Origin: Caballeronia sp. INDeC2
Lineage (GTDB): Bacteria; Pseudomonadota; Gammaproteobacteria; Burkholderiales; Burkholderiaceae
DNA: 64,000 bases
NCBI RefSeq assembly: GCF_023631325.1
Contig: NZ_JALQDG010000021.1
Location: 248,001-312,000, forward strand
Reading direction: 5' to 3'
Positions 34,452-43,976 of this stretch are shown piece after piece. Numbering within the stretch: position 1 is the first letter of the stretch; each line of letters opens with the position of its first letter. Both the position numbers and the translations under genes were made by a program. Under the pieces are notes generated by a model. That model was not told the DNA's origin, did no database searches, and saw only the letters and a list, made by a program, of their open reading frames with translations.

Positions 34452-34469
34452 TGTGCCAAAATTGTGCCA
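34452..34469. repeat. TGTGCCAA pair near attR
   Basis: tgtgccaaaattgtgcca repeats the arrangement of 17318-17335 near attL. It lies between the integrase start and attR, where arm-type integrase sites are usual. Confidence 0.5.
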
Positions 34470-34522
34470 TAAAAGCGCAATTTTCCGCCAAGCTCTTGAA
34501 TTATCGGTAGCTGTTTTTACAT

Positions 34523-34567
34523 TCGCAATGCGAAGGTCGGGAGTTCGATCCTCCTCCTCTCCACCAC
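34523..34567 (+). repeat. Right attachment site (attR), 45-bp direct repeat
   Basis: A perfect copy of the tRNA-Ala 3' 45 bases at 17194-17238. The 5' half of the tRNA is absent here, so this is the residual att half and not a second tRNA gene. Confidence 0.95.
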
Positions 34568-34574
34568 GAATTCA

Positions 34575-34606
34575 AAGGGCTTGGCTGGAACGCCAAGCCC
34601 TTTTTC
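34575..34606 (+). terminator. Rho-independent terminator, original tRNA-Ala terminator
   Basis: aaagggcttggc - tggaac - gccaagccctttttt-like: a 12-bp stem with a T run, eight bases after attR. Before integration it would have ended the tRNA-Ala transcript; the island has separated the two by 17 kb. Confidence 0.85.
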
Positions 34607-34676
34607 ATTTATCCGCCCTCCAGCCTCATCCCCCATTCGCGCTAGACTGAATCCCACGTCGATGTGAGAGGACGAC

Positions 34677-35084
34677 ATGCACATCAGCATTCGCGGGATC
34701 GATCACGTCGTGATCCGCTGCGCCAATCTCGACAACATGGTGAATTTCTATCGCACCGTGTTGGGCTGTCCGGTCGAGAAAGAGCAGCGCGATCTCGGCC
34801 TCGTGCAGATGCGCGCGGGCCACTCGCTGATCGATTTGCTGGCCGTCGGCGCGAAGATAGATCGTCCGGAGAGCGGCGAGCCGGGCGCGGGCCGCAACAT
34901 GGACCATCTCTGCGTGCGCGTCGAGCCGTTCGATGCGGATGCGTTGCGCGCACATCTGGAACAGCACGGCGTGCGCGTCGGCGAACACGCGCGTCGCTAC
35001 GGCGCCGAAGGCTTCGGCCCGTCGCTCTATTTGTTCGATCCTGAAGGCAACATGGTTGAGCTCAAGGGGCCGCCCGAAGCCTGA
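34677..35084 (+). CDS. VOC-fold (glyoxalase/dioxygenase superfamily) protein
   Basis: A 135-aa protein with two beta-alpha-beta-beta-beta modules. The metal ligand His is in IRGIDHVVIRCANLDNMVNFY, a second in NMDHLCVRVEPFD, and the Glu in DPEGNMVELKG. Single-domain proteins of this kind dimerise. Substrate and reaction (isomerase, dioxygenase or resistance protein) cannot be told. It is a lone gene at the right of the island junction, part of the original chromosome, convergent with yaeQ. Confidence 0.85.
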   Translation: MHISIRGIDHVVIRCANLDNMVNFYRTVLGCPVEKEQRDLGLVQMRAGHSLIDLLAVGAKIDRPESGEPGAGRNMDHLCVRVEPFDADALRAHLEQHGVRVGEHARRYGAEGFGPSLYLFDPEGNMVELKGPPEA

Positions 35085-35103
35085 AACGTCGGCGATCAGG
35101 CGA

Positions 35104-35655
35104 TCAGGCCGCGCCCGCCTTAAGCACGTTCCACCGAATCGCAACGGGATCGACGGTCTCGCTGCTCAGCGTCACGTCCCCATCCTGCACCATCATCTGC
35201 AAGCGCATCGTCCGTTCGGCCAATCTGCCGAGCGCTTCGGCGACGCCTTCGGCGAGCGACCACACCGTCACGTTTTGCAGCCGATCGACCTTGCCCTTCA
35301 CGCCGTTCCACCAGATATCCACGGTCTTACCGGCATAAGCGATGACAATCACGCGCTCCGAACGGCCGCTCGCCTTCGAGATGCGTCGCTCGTCGGGCTG
35401 ACCGACTTCGATCCAGGTCTGAATCTGGCCGGTGAGATCCTTTTGCCAGAGATCGGGCTCGTCGGTATCGGAGAGCCCTTTGCAGAATTCGAGTCGCTCG
35501 TCGGCGAATAGCCCGAACGCGGCGACGCGGACCATCATCCGTTCGTCGGTCTCAGACGGATGGCGTGCAATGGTCAGTGACTGATCGCCATAGTAGTGGC
35601 GATCCATGTCGGCAACTTGAAGGTCTGCCTTGTAGATGGTGGATTTGAGAGCCAT
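35104..35655 (-). CDS. yaeQ: YaeQ family protein
   Basis: A 183-aa protein of the YaeQ family, which has a PD-(D/E)XK nuclease-like fold without proven activity. Typical stretches are MALKSTIYKADLQVADMDRHYY near the start, LTIARHPSETDERMMVR, DLWQKDLTGQIQTWIEVGQPDERR and VDIWWNGVKGKVDRLQNV. The length matches the family. A role in transcription antitermination was suggested for E. coli YaeQ but remains unsettled. Confidence 0.93.
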   Translation of the reverse strand: MALKSTIYKADLQVADMDRHYYGDQSLTIARHPSETDERMMVRVAAFGLFADERLEFCKGLSDTDEPDLWQKDLTGQIQTWIEVGQPDERRISKASGRSERVIVIAYAGKTVDIWWNGVKGKVDRLQNVTVWSLAEGVAEALGRLAERTMRLQMMVQDGDVTLSSETVDPVAIRWNVLKAGAA

Positions 35656-35885
35656 TCAGCGTGAGGCGCCGGTTCTTTGACCGGCGGAAAAGGAAGGTCG
35701 AAGCGCCGCGGTCGAGCGCGCGCGAAACCGACATTGTGCGGCGAATCGGTGGAAATGTGGAAGGTGACCGGAGACACCGGCCCAAAAGCGCGGCGGAGAA
35801 TGACGCCGATGATTATTCGCGGCGAATAACCGAAGCACCGACGCGATGCGAAAATCGCGCCGGACTGTCGAATGGTTGAAACCGC

Positions 35886-36230
35886 TTATTGATCGATGAA
35901 TCGATCCGCCGTCCACATACCTTGCGTGTCGCTATTGGCGGCGTTGACGAATTCAACGTCATGGCCCACCACGCGAATCACGCGAAAATGCGAATCGACC
36001 GGAGTAGAAATGCATTCGAAGCCCTCGAAAAGCTGCCGCATCTTCTGGTGCTCGCCGGCTTTCGCGTGCTGGTCGGCTGAATCGAACTTGTCCTTGGACA
36101 GGCAGCCATACGAATTAGGCCGGAAGGTAAAGGTCTGTTGAGCCTGGATTACGCTGTCCTGCGCTTGCGCCGTGGAAACGGCTGCAAACAAACCGATCAT
36201 CGCGAAGAGAGCACCGGCGCGTTTCTGCAT
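35886..36230 (-). CDS. Small secreted protein of unknown function
   Basis: A 114-aa periplasmic protein. The signal peptide MQKRAGALFAMIGLFAAVSTAQA is clear and probably cut before QDSVIQAQQ. The mature 90 residues contain two Cys (NSYGCLSKDK, FEGFECIST) that could form a disulfide, and a SHFRVIRVVGHDVEFVNA strand pair typical of small beta-rich domains. The frame is open further upstream, but the signal peptide fixes the start at 36230. No family name can be given. Confidence 0.7.
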   Translation of the reverse strand: MQKRAGALFAMIGLFAAVSTAQAQDSVIQAQQTFTFRPNSYGCLSKDKFDSADQHAKAGEHQKMRQLFEGFECISTPVDSHFRVIRVVGHDVEFVNAANSDTQGMWTADRFIDQ

Positions 36231-36616
36231 GTATAGCCTCCCAAACGAAGCCGTTTCGAAATTAGCTATGTATTTAAAAGCGTAGACCGCAAAACTCATG
36301 CTAGATGAGTGACACAAACTTGCAAGCATATGTTGTGTGCGTCCGCAACACGTCAGAATGTCGCACCTGTTTTAAAGAATGGCATACGAATTAAAAATCA
36401 TCGAAATCAGGCTTTGGCGGAATGAAGCTCGCGCCTGGGTGCGCAATACTGCGACAATTTGCTCCATTGCGTCTTGGTGCGCCGCGTTAAGTGAACCGGT
36501 AAGCGTATCGAACACTCCGCGGGCGGAGCTGCGGCGACGTCAAGCTGGCTGAACGGCCTATTGCAAGCGCCCTGCGTTCATGGATAAATCGACGCTTCCA
36601 ACTCAGGAGAACAAGC
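36231..36616. other. Intergenic region without recognised elements
   Basis: The 386 bases between the divergent secreted-protein and LysE-type genes hold no credible frame. The first half is A/T-rich and probably contains the promoter for the secreted protein. AGGAGA before 36617 is the ribosome-binding site of the exporter gene. Nothing else was recognised. Confidence 0.45.
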
Positions 36617-37243
36617 ATGACCCTCGCTCAATGGCTGCCGTTCGCGATCGCGTCGGCGATCCTCGTCGCGATTCCCGGCCCGACCGTGCTGCTCGTCGTG
36701 TCCTACGCGCTCGGCCACGGCCGCAAGTACGCGTTCGCGACGACCCTCGGCGTCGCGCTCGGCGACCTTACCGCGATGACCGCGTCGATGCTCGGCCTCG
36801 GCGTGCTGCTGGCGGCATCGGCTGAGCTGTTCATGGTGGTGAAGTGGATCGGCGCGGCGTATCTCGTCTACCTCGGCATCAAGTTGTGGAGCGCGCCCGT
36901 CGTCGATACGGACGCCGTGCAGCCCACCGGCGAGCTGCGCACGGGCCGCATCATGGCGCACGCGTACGCTGTCACGACGCTGAATCCGAAGAGCATCATT
37001 TTCTTCGTCGCGTTCGTGCCGCAATTCGTCGATGCGCACACGGCAAGCGTGTCGCAGATCGCGATTCTCGAAGCGACCTTTGTCGGGCTCGCGGCGGCCA
37101 ATGCGTTCGCTTACGCGCTGCTCGCGTCCGGTGCGCGCAAGGCGATTCGCAAGCCCTCCGTGCAGCGAGCGGTGAACCGCACGGGAGGCGCGCTGCTGAT
37201 GGGCGCGGGCGTTTTCGCGGCCGCGTGGAAGAAGGCGACGTGA
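36617..37243 (+). CDS. LysE/RhtB family amino acid exporter
   Basis: A 208-aa inner-membrane exporter with about six helices. The family motif near the N-terminus is AIPGPTVLLVVSYALGHGRKYA. The helix pair around TTLGVALGDLTAMTASMLGLG and the segment WIGAAYLVYLGIKLW are typical of RhtB-type homoserine/threonine exporters. LNPKSIIFFVAFVPQFVD in the middle is a further hallmark. An AGGAG precedes the ATG. The last bases overlap the next gene (GTGA), so both are translated together. Confidence 0.92.
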   Translation: MTLAQWLPFAIASAILVAIPGPTVLLVVSYALGHGRKYAFATTLGVALGDLTAMTASMLGLGVLLAASAELFMVVKWIGAAYLVYLGIKLWSAPVVDTDAVQPTGELRTGRIMAHAYAVTTLNPKSIIFFVAFVPQFVDAHTASVSQIAILEATFVGLAAANAFAYALLASGARKAIRKPSVQRAVNRTGGALLMGAGVFAAAWKKAT

Positions 37244-37716
37244 GTCAGCACGACGATTGGTCCGCGAGCGCGCGGCGCGTGTATTACGGCTTGCTCGACG
37301 ACTGGAACCGGCAGGACGCAGCCGCGATGGCATCGCGTTTCACCGTGCGCGGCAGCCTCGTCGGCTTCGACGGCAGCGCTATCGATGGGCGCGCGTCCAT
37401 CGAGGCGCATCTTCGGCCGATCTTCGCCCAACATCCGACGCCGCGCTTCGTCGCCAAGGTGTGCGAGGTGAGGCTTATGGCGAACGGGCAGACGCTGCTG
37501 TTGCGCGCCGTCGCCGGAATGTGGCCGCGCGGCGCTACAGAACTCGAGCCAAGCCTGAGCGCGATTCAGACCATGGTGTTGTCGCTTTGCGACGGCGTGT
37601 ATCGCATCGAGATGTTTCAGAACACGCCGGCGGCGTTTCATGGGCGGCCGGAGGAGGCCGATAAATTGAACGCGGAATTGCGGGAGGTCGGCAAACCGGC
37701 GGGCGCTGGATTTTGA
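37240..37716 (+). CDS. NTF2-like (SnoaL/SgcJ-type) protein
   Basis: A 158-aa protein with the cone-shaped NTF2 fold: a first helix VYYGLLDDWNRQDAAAMASRF, then FTVRGSLVGFDGSAIDGRASIEAHLRPIF and a sheet ending in LCDGVYRIEMFQNTPAAFHG. SgcJ/EcaC-type proteins of this size are often annotated as oxidoreductases without evidence. The GTG start at 37240 overlaps the LysE-type stop by 4 bases. Its pairing with an exporter has no clear meaning. Confidence 0.78.
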   Translation: MSQHDDWSASARRVYYGLLDDWNRQDAAAMASRFTVRGSLVGFDGSAIDGRASIEAHLRPIFAQHPTPRFVAKVCEVRLMANGQTLLLRAVAGMWPRGATELEPSLSAIQTMVLSLCDGVYRIEMFQNTPAAFHGRPEEADKLNAELREVGKPAGAGF

Positions 37717-37774
37717 GCACGCTGGCGCGTGTCTGCCGAAATCAACGGACGTTCATAGATCAGCAAGAATTCGG

Positions 37775-38911
37775 CTACTTCTTCATCAACGCGTGTCGCG
37801 GAAGGCTGATCGTGAATATGCATCCGTCGCCTGGAATATCGCGCACGCTCAAAATGCCGTCATTCAGTTCGACGCTGCGGCGTGCTATCGACAGGCCCAG
37901 CCCAAGTCCCGATTTATCGGCGCCAAACTGGGTGAACGGCAAAAACATTTGCTCTGCCTTGCCCGGAGGAAGGCCGCCGCCATGATCCTTCACTTCGATG
38001 AGAATCTTGTCGGCGATGGCATAGGCGTTCAGTGAGACATCGGTATTGGGTCGAGTAAATTTGAAGGCGTTCTGAATGAGATTGCCGAGCGCCGAATAAA
38101 GAAGATCGCGATTGCCGCTGACAGCGAGCCGGGGATCGACTGGCGTCACCACAAAGCCGCAACCGCGTAGCTGTGCGGCCAGATTTGCCGCGTGCTTGGT
38201 TTCGTTGATGAAGTCGGAAAGTGAGAACAGCGTCCATTTCGCGCTGTCCCCAGAGGGAATACGGGCGTCTTCGATCGAATGCTCGATCAGCTTTCCCAAA
38301 CCCGCCAGGCTTCGCTCCAGGACCGCGCCCGTGGCGCCGAACAGCGGCAAATTTCCGGCTTTCGCGGCGGCGAACGCGAGGGTTGCCGTGTGCAAAAAGT
38401 TGCGAAGCTCGTGCGCGAAGGACCCCATGCGCTCGCCTTCTTCCAGTGCATGTTGCGTCGCCATCTTGAAATCGCGCTGATAGCTGAACTCGGTGACAGC
38501 GTCGGCGATTGCATTATCGAGGCAGCGGTTCAGCGTGCGAAATTCCTCGATCGAAAACGGAGCATCGCGTTCGTGTGCCAGGTCGGTGATGGCCTGACAC
38601 AGATCTCCGTAATCATGGACGACCTGATCGACCGTGTAACCCAACCGCAGCAATTCGTGTCCGTGCTGGGCCGCCGCCTCTCCAATCTCCGAACGGCCGG
38701 AATTACCTCCCGACGAGCCTGACACGATTACGCTGTCTGCCGGGCGGTCTGTCTGCTCGATTCTCAGCGTCTCGATCAGTTGTTCGAGAAAGATCGGGAC
38801 GCCGTTTTCGAGTTGCAGAACGGATGCGCCACGCGTTGGCCGCTGCGCGACCTTCGTCCTGCATCGAACGATCAGCTCGTCGCGGTTATTTGCCAGAAAT
38901 GTGTGAAGCAT
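37775..38911 (-). CDS. Sensor histidine kinase with RsbRD-like N-terminal domain
   Basis: A 378-aa soluble histidine kinase. Residues 1-150 resemble the RsbRD_N helical sensor domain (FLANNRDELIVRCRTKVAQRP, DSVIVSGSSGG, RLGYTVDQVVHDYGDLCQAITD). The dimerisation helix carries the phosphoryl His in MGSFAHELRNFLHTA (about 167). The HATPase region includes LGNLIQNAFKFTRPNT (N box), VKDHGGGLPPG (G1) and KSGLGLGLSIARRSV (G2). There are no membrane segments and no partner response regulator nearby, so it is an orphan kinase. The start gives the full N-terminal domain. Confidence 0.9.
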   Translation of the reverse strand: MLHTFLANNRDELIVRCRTKVAQRPTRGASVLQLENGVPIFLEQLIETLRIEQTDRPADSVIVSGSSGGNSGRSEIGEAAAQHGHELLRLGYTVDQVVHDYGDLCQAITDLAHERDAPFSIEEFRTLNRCLDNAIADAVTEFSYQRDFKMATQHALEEGERMGSFAHELRNFLHTATLAFAAAKAGNLPLFGATGAVLERSLAGLGKLIEHSIEDARIPSGDSAKWTLFSLSDFINETKHAANLAAQLRGCGFVVTPVDPRLAVSGNRDLLYSALGNLIQNAFKFTRPNTDVSLNAYAIADKILIEVKDHGGGLPPGKAEQMFLPFTQFGADKSGLGLGLSIARRSVELNDGILSVRDIPGDGCIFTISLPRHALMKK

Positions 38912-39185
38912 GGCGCCTCCTGCACGGTGGATGCCATTAGATTTCAGGACTCGCCGTTCTTCACCGGTAAGGCGGACTGATGCGCCCGCAAGCGTCGATC
39001 AGAAGACATGGATTTGCGGCGCGGCGTTAGGCGAACACGGGCGTTTTCATACGAGAGAAAAAGCCAGGTTTCCGATGGATCGGCATCGGGAAGGGCTTGA
39101 ATAATCGCAGCAAAAAAGACGCCTATATGGATGTGGCGCTTGGGTCATGCCCAGAGCCGCGCTCCGATCATCCAGGCAAGACCTG

Positions 39186-40574
39186 TTATTTTCCGATGCA
39201 AAAGCGGCTGAAAATCACCCCCAACAAATCGTCCGACGTAAATTCTCCCGTGATCGCGTTGAGATTGTCCTGCGCGAGCCGCAGCTCTTCCGCAAACAGA
39301 TCGAGCACTTGCGAATGCTGGCCGGCATGTTCGGCGGCGAGAGCGAGGTGATCGCGCGCCTCGCGCAGCGCAATCAAATGCCGTTCACGCGCGAGATACA
39401 CGCTTTCCGCGCCCGCCTGCCAGCCTGCGATTTTCAACAGTTCGTCGCGAAGCAGCGAAATGCCGTCGCCGGTTTTCGCCGACAGGTTCACTTCGCGCGC
39501 GTGACCTTCACCGTCATGCACCGCCGACGGCACGCCCGCGAGATCCGTCTTGTTCATCACGCGCACAACGGGCACGCCCGCCGGAAAGCGCGCCGCGATG
39601 GCCCGATCTTCCGGCGTCACGCCCTCGCGCGCGTCAAGCAGATGCAGCACGACGTCGGCGCGCTCGATCTCGCCCCAAGTACGCTCGATGCCGATTCGCT
39701 CCACCTCGTCCTGTGTTTCACGCAGTCCGGCCGTGTCGATGATATGCAGCGGTATCCCTTCGACCTGAATCGTCTGCGCGACCTTGTCGCGCGTCGTGCC
39801 TGCGATCGGCGTGACGATGGCTAGCTCCGCGCCGGCGAGCGCGTTCAACAGCGACGACTTGCCGACGTTCGGCTGCCCCGCGAGCACCACCGACAAGCCT
39901 TCCCGCAAAAGCGCGCCCTGACGCGCATCGGCGAGCACGGTGTCGAGCCGCTGCCGGATGCGTGCGAGTTTGCCGCGCGCATCGGCCGCTTCGAGGAAGT
40001 CGATTTCTTCCTCGGGAAAATCCAGCGTCGCTTCGACGAGCATGCGCAGATTGATCACGTCTTCGACGAGCGCATGAATCTCGCGCGAGAACGCGCCTTC
40101 CAGCGAACGGCCGGCCGAGCGGGCTGCGGCTTCTGTGCTGGCTTCGATCAGATCGGCGACGGCTTCCGCCTGTGCGAGATCGAGCTTGTCGTTCAGAAAA
40201 GCGCGTCGCGTGAATTCGCCGGGCTCGGCGAGCCGCAGGCCGAAATCGCGACTGGCTTCGAGCGCCCGTTGCAGCACCAGTTGCAGCACGATCGGGCCGC
40301 CATGGCCCTGCAGTTCCAGCACGTGCTCTCCCGTGTACGAATGCGGAGCCGGGAAATAGAGGGCGATGCCGCGATCGAGCGCTTCGCCATTGCCGTCGAT
40401 GAACGGAACGTAGCTCGCGTGACGCGGCGCCAGCGCATGGCCGCACAACGCATGCATCGCCTTCTCCGCGGCGGCTTCGCCCGCACGGCCGAACGACAGA
40501 CGCACGACGCCGATTCCCCCTCGCCCGGGCGCGGTGGCGATTGCGACGATCGGATCGGTGTCGTTGCTCAGCAT
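39186..40574 (-). CDS. mnmE: tRNA uridine-5-carboxymethylaminomethyl modification GTPase MnmE
   Basis: A 462-aa GTPase that works with MnmG to modify U34 of tRNAs. The N-terminal folate-binding domain starts [19 protein letters not shown]. The G domain has [16 protein letters not shown], the GTTRDKV switch and [13 protein letters not shown], and NKTDLAG for guanine recognition. The C-terminal CIGK box ends the protein with the essential Cys. The length is standard. It lies upstream of yidC in the usual oriC-proximal order, here separated by a repressor-like gene. Confidence 0.97.
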   Translation of the reverse strand: MLSNDTDPIVAIATAPGRGGIGVVRLSFGRAGEAAAEKAMHALCGHALAPRHASYVPFIDGNGEALDRGIALYFPAPHSYTGEHVLELQGHGGPIVLQLVLQRALEASRDFGLRLAEPGEFTRRAFLNDKLDLAQAEAVADLIEASTEAAARSAGRSLEGAFSREIHALVEDVINLRMLVEATLDFPEEEIDFLEAADARGKLARIRQRLDTVLADARQGALLREGLSVVLAGQPNVGKSSLLNALAGAELAIVTPIAGTTRDKVAQTIQVEGIPLHIIDTAGLRETQDEVERIGIERTWGEIERADVVLHLLDAREGVTPEDRAIAARFPAGVPVVRVMNKTDLAGVPSAVHDGEGHAREVNLSAKTGDGISLLRDELLKIAGWQAGAESVYLARERHLIALREARDHLALAAEHAGQHSQVLDLFAEELRLAQDNLNAITGEFTSDDLLGVIFSRFCIGK

Positions 40575-40885
40575 GTCGGTGGTGCAGTCGGGTGATTTCG
40601 GAGTGCGGGCATTGTAGCGCGGGGTGCGAACCAGCCGCCGTGCGCTAGCGCCGGCACAGCGAGAACATTAGCTTCTTTGAGATAGAAAATTACACTTGCA
40701 CTGAAACAGAAACTTTCCTCCCGCTGGATGGATGAGGCGCGTGGTCACTCGCACTGTGCCAAAAAATATGCTGCCTGATGGCAAACAAATCGCGTGCGTG
40801 TTCAAGATAAAAGCGCGCGGATCCGCGCCAAATCTAGCCCGATTGGTTGACTGGTAAGCAGCGATTGCCTCGCACAATCCAGTCC
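40575..40885. other. Intergenic region between mnmE and a repressor-like gene
   Basis: The 311 bases hold no coding frame. An interrupted inverted repeat tgcca...tggca (about 40757-40783) lies near the start of the repressor-like gene and could be its operator. Both genes are divergent, so promoters for both should be here. Confidence 0.4.
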
Positions 40886-41302
40886 ATGCCTACACCACAA
40901 GAAAAGGCCGAATTCTCCGAGCGGCTCAAATTCTCGATGACCCGTGCACCCGAAAAGATGCGCGGCGCGACTGATCTCGCATTGCATTTCAACCTGCGCT
41001 ATCAAGGCGAATCGGTTTCGCCGCAGACGGCGCACAAGTGGCTCACCGGACGCTCGATTCCCACCGTCGACAAGCTGAAGACCCTCGCCGATTGGTTCAA
41101 GGTCGATCAGCACTGGCTGCATTACGGGCCGCCGCCGAGCGGCAATCCGCAAGCGACGCCGAAGCCGCTGGCGCGCGACGAGCGGTATCCCGCGTCCGAG
41201 GAGACGCTCGAACTGGCGACGAAGATCGAGGCGCTGTCGCCGCATCATCGGTATTTGCTCGAAGAACTCATCGAGCAGTTTTATGGTTCGATGAAGCGGT
41301 AA
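40886..41302 (+). CDS. XRE/phage-repressor-like transcriptional regulator
   Basis: A 138-aa protein with an N-terminal lambda-repressor-like helix-turn-helix: EFSERLKFSMTRAPEKMRGATDLALHFN and VSPQTAHKWLTGRSIPTVDKLKTLADWFKV (about 8-70). The rest is a short Pro-rich linker and a helix ending EELIEQFYGSMKR. It lacks the peptidase domain of LexA/CI repressors. The ATG at 40886 is chosen over a further start 39 bases upstream because it opens the conserved domain. It stands alone between mnmE and yidC; targets are unknown. Confidence 0.82.
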   Translation: MPTPQEKAEFSERLKFSMTRAPEKMRGATDLALHFNLRYQGESVSPQTAHKWLTGRSIPTVDKLKTLADWFKVDQHWLHYGPPPSGNPQATPKPLARDERYPASEETLELATKIEALSPHHRYLLEELIEQFYGSMKR

Positions 41303-41321
41303 ATCCTGTCCCACCAAACAA

Positions 41322-41345
41322 AAACGCCCGGCAAGCCGGGCGTTT
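41322..41345. terminator. Bidirectional terminator
   Basis: aaacgcccggc - aa - gccgggcgttt: an 11-bp perfect palindrome between the repressor-like gene and the convergent yidC. Confidence 0.9.
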
Positions 41346-41372
41346 CCGCATTTGCGAGACCAAAGCAGTCGC

Positions 41373-43043
41373 TTACGCCGGCTTCTTCCTGCTCTTGCCC
41401 ATCATGCGCGTGATGTAGTACTGCTGCGCGATCGACAGCACGTTGTTCACCACGTAATACAACACGAGGCCAGCCGGGAAGAAGAAGAACATGACCGAGA
41501 ACGCGATCGGCATGAACATCATCATCTTCGCCTGAACGGGGTCCGGCGGCGTCGGGTTCAGCTTGGTCTGCACGAACATCGAGACGGCCATCAGCACCGG
41601 CAGGATGAAGTACGGGTCCTGCTGCGACAGATCGTGAATCCAGAGAATCCACGGCGCGCCGCGCATTTCCACCGACGACAGCAGCACCCAGTACAGCGAG
41701 ATGAACACCGGAATCTGCACGACGACCGGCAGACAGCCGCCGAACGGATTCACCTTCTCCGTCTTGTAGAGCTCCATCAGCGCGGCGTTCATTTTCTGCG
41801 GGTCGCTCTTGAAGCGCTCGCGGAGCTGCTGCATGCGCGGCGTGATTTCCTTCATGCGCGCCATCGACTTGTAGCTCGCCGCCGACAGCGGGAAGAACAC
41901 GGCCTTGATGAGCAGCGTGAGAAGCACGATCGCCCAGCCCCAGTTGCCGACATAGCTGTGGATCTTTTCGAGCAACCAGAAGAGCGGCTTGGCGATGATC
42001 GTCACCATGCCGTAGTCCTTCACGAGTTCCAGACCCGGCGCGATGCCTTCGAGCATGCGCTCTTCTTCCGGACCGGCAAAGAGACGCGCATCGACGTTCA
42101 CGGTCTGTCCCGGCGCGATCGTCTGCGCGGGCAGCGTCATGCCGACGCGATACAGTTCCGGATCGATCTTCTGCACGTAGATGTCGCGCTTCACGCCTTG
42201 CTGCGGAATCCACGCGGACGCGAAGTAGTGCTGCACCATCGCGACCCAGCCGTTATCCGACGAAGGCTCGAACGTCGCCTTGTTCTTGTCGATGTCGGAG
42301 AAGTCGATCTTCTGGAAGTGCTTCTGATCCGTGTAGACCGCCGGTCCGATGAACGTATGCGAGAAACGCGGCGTCTCGACCGGCGTGTTGTCGCGCACGA
42401 GCTCCATATAGAGCTTCGGCGAGACCGGCGCGGTGCCGACGTTCTCGATCTTCGTATCGACGTTGATCACGTAGCTGCCGCGCGTGAACGTATAGGTCTT
42501 GATGACCTTCACGCCGCCCTTCACCGGCGATTCAAGCGCGATCTTCAGCGTCTTTTCGTCGCCCGTCAGCGACGTCTGGCCGGGCACCGGCGTGAAGATG
42601 TCGTTGTGGTTCGGGAAGTCGCCGCCGAGGAGGCCCGTACGCGCGAGGTACGTGTGGTTCGCGGTGTGATCGAACAGCGTGATATAGAGGTTCGGCTGCT
42701 TGCCGTCGCCTTCCTTCATCAGCGCGAGCTTCGAGAGCGTGCCGCCGCGCGTGTCGATTTCACCGGAGTACACGTCCGTCGTGAACTTGACGAGCTGGGC
42801 TTGCGCCGTGGTCGGGGGCGTCGTCGTGCCGGGCGCGGCCGTGCCCGCGGGCGTGTTCGGCAGCTCGGACGGCTGTGCGCCGGATGCGGCCGAGCCCGGT
42901 GCCGGGTTGCTGACGGTCTTGGCCGGTTGCGTCGCGCTCGGGAAGAACATCGACGGGCGCCCATGGTCCCGTTGCCAGTTGTCGAACAGCAGGACAACTG
43001 ACACGAAGAAGATGACCCATAGGACGGTGCGTTTGATATCCAT
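41373..43043 (-). CDS. yidC: Membrane protein insertase YidC
   Basis: A 556-aa inner-membrane insertase that places proteins into the membrane with or without SecYEG. The first helix is [19 protein letters not shown]. The large periplasmic domain spans about 60-345, after a Pro/Ala/Thr-rich linker. The conserved core runs from [20 protein letters not shown] (with the hydrophilic-groove Arg in the following helix, [10 protein letters not shown] region) through [20 protein letters not shown] to [19 protein letters not shown]. The basic tail [11 protein letters not shown] would contact ribosomes. It is followed closely upstream by yidD. Confidence 0.97.
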   Translation of the reverse strand: MDIKRTVLWVIFFVSVVLLFDNWQRDHGRPSMFFPSATQPAKTVSNPAPGSAASGAQPSELPNTPAGTAAPGTTTPPTTAQAQLVKFTTDVYSGEIDTRGGTLSKLALMKEGDGKQPNLYITLFDHTANHTYLARTGLLGGDFPNHNDIFTPVPGQTSLTGDEKTLKIALESPVKGGVKVIKTYTFTRGSYVINVDTKIENVGTAPVSPKLYMELVRDNTPVETPRFSHTFIGPAVYTDQKHFQKIDFSDIDKNKATFEPSSDNGWVAMVQHYFASAWIPQQGVKRDIYVQKIDPELYRVGMTLPAQTIAPGQTVNVDARLFAGPEEERMLEGIAPGLELVKDYGMVTIIAKPLFWLLEKIHSYVGNWGWAIVLLTLLIKAVFFPLSAASYKSMARMKEITPRMQQLRERFKSDPQKMNAALMELYKTEKVNPFGGCLPVVVQIPVFISLYWVLLSSVEMRGAPWILWIHDLSQQDPYFILPVLMAVSMFVQTKLNPTPPDPVQAKMMMFMPIAFSVMFFFFPAGLVLYYVVNNVLSIAQQYYITRMMGKSRKKPA

Positions 43044-43051
43044 GCGTTGTC

Positions 43052-43369
43052 TCAGTGTCGATCGGAAAGCGCTTCAGCGCCGTTTAGTGTTGAAAGCTTG
43101 TCTTGCCCCGAGTCCGGGCGCGATTCGGACGCGTCGTCAGAGGCGACGTGTCCGCGGGGAGGCGGCACGAGATCGACGCCGCCCGCCGAAAGAGGATGGC
43201 AGCGGCACAGCCGTTTCACGGCGAGATACGTGCCATGCGCGGCGCCATGATACTGGATTGCCTCGCGCGCGTAGTCGGAACAGGAAGGATAAAAACGGCA
43301 CCGGTTGCCGAGCAGCGGGCTCACAGCAACCTTGTAGAAGCGCAACAACGCGATGAGTGCCGTTTGCAT
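43052..43369 (-). CDS. yidD: Membrane protein insertion efficiency factor YidD
   Basis: A 105-aa protein with an N-terminal amphipathic membrane-associated segment ([20 protein letters not shown]) and the family core [19 protein letters not shown] and [16 protein letters not shown]. It helps YidC-dependent insertion at the inner membrane. The tail beyond about residue 75 is variable. I start it at the ATG at 43369, because the upstream part of the frame overlaps rnpA and is not conserved in the family. It lies between rnpA and yidC, as in most bacteria. Confidence 0.93.
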   Translation of the reverse strand: MQTALIALLRFYKVAVSPLLGNRCRFYPSCSDYAREAIQYHGAAHGTYLAVKRLCRCHPLSAGGVDLVPPPRGHVASDDASESRPDSGQDKLSTLNGAEALSDRH

Positions 43370-43428
43370 AGTCTTCGCGCCGTACACCGAAGCCGCCGTA
43401 AAAGGGAGGACTCTGGCGCAACCGCGCT

Positions 43429-43953
43429 TCATGACCCTGACGGGCCGGATGATTCGTCGACGGCGGGCGCCTCGGGCGGCGCCGCCACGGTTTCGGCCCT
43501 GCGGCGCGCGGCTTCGCGCACGGCACGGTCGAACAATGTTTCCAGCTCGCTGCCGATGAGCGCCCTGAGCGGCGGCGAACTCGCGCTCGGCATTGCCTTG
43601 CGGTCGATCTTCGCGTGCAGCCGCACGAGGATATCGAATCCGTTCAACTGCGCGCGCCGCAGCCGGAACATGTCGCGCGCAAGCCGTTTGATCAGATTGC
43701 GTGTGACGGCGCGCGGCGCCTGCTTTTTGCCGATCACCAGCCCGAGCCGCGCTTCATTCCCGGACGGCTTCCCGTACAGAACGAAGTGCGGCGAACGCCG
43801 CCAGGGCCGCAAACGAAAAACGGATGAGAACTCATCCGTTTTCAGCAGCCTTGCGGCCTTGGGGAACGCGGCCTGCGCCGGCAACTGAACGATGTCCTGT
43901 CTCAAGACTTCTGTGCGGCGCGTGAGCGGCTCGCCGTCGAGTGCAAGATCCAA
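43429..43953 (-). CDS. rnpA: Ribonuclease P protein component RnpA
   Basis: The protein subunit of RNase P, which trims 5' leaders from pre-tRNAs. Diagnostic are [18 protein letters not shown] near the N-terminus, [25 protein letters not shown], the RNA-binding RxxxKR-type motif, and [12 protein letters not shown]. The longest frame starts with TTG at 43953, giving 174 residues, which is longer than most RnpA proteins (about 120-140). A TTG at 43884 ([12 protein letters not shown]) would give a normal N-terminus, so the start is uncertain. The C-terminal 30 residues are Ala/Pro-rich and probably disordered. Confidence 0.93.
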   Translation of the reverse strand: MDLALDGEPLTRRTEVLRQDIVQLPAQAAFPKAARLLKTDEFSSVFRLRPWRRSPHFVLYGKPSGNEARLGLVIGKKQAPRAVTRNLIKRLARDMFRLRRAQLNGFDILVRLHAKIDRKAMPSASSPPLRALIGSELETLFDRAVREAARRRAETVAAPPEAPAVDESSGPSGS

Positions 43954-43976
43954 CCGCGAGCGGGCACTCGGCAGAC

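Larger units (their letters stand above)
17239..34522. mobile_element. Integrated mobilizable plasmid-like genomic island at tRNA-Ala(CGC)
   Basis: A 17.3-kb insert between perfect 45-bp att repeats. It holds, from left to right, an HTH gene, repA with iteron-like repeats, plasmid-type small genes, traK-like, an IncP-type oriT, traJ, trbJ, trbK-like, trbL, two genes of unknown function, a five-gene nuclease/methyltransferase cluster, and a chimeric integrase gene next to attR. There is no relaxase, coupling protein or complete mating-pair system. The chimeric integrase suggests the island can no longer excise with its own enzyme. Confidence 0.92.

Noticed and set aside
34523..34567. Possible second tRNA-Ala gene
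   Set aside because: Only the 3' 45 bases are present; acceptor 5' strand, D arm and half the anticodon stem are missing. It is attR.
41352..43001. 549-codon plus-strand frame opposite yidC
   Set aside because: Mirror of yidC; almost entirely His, Arg, Asp and Leu repeats without domain features.
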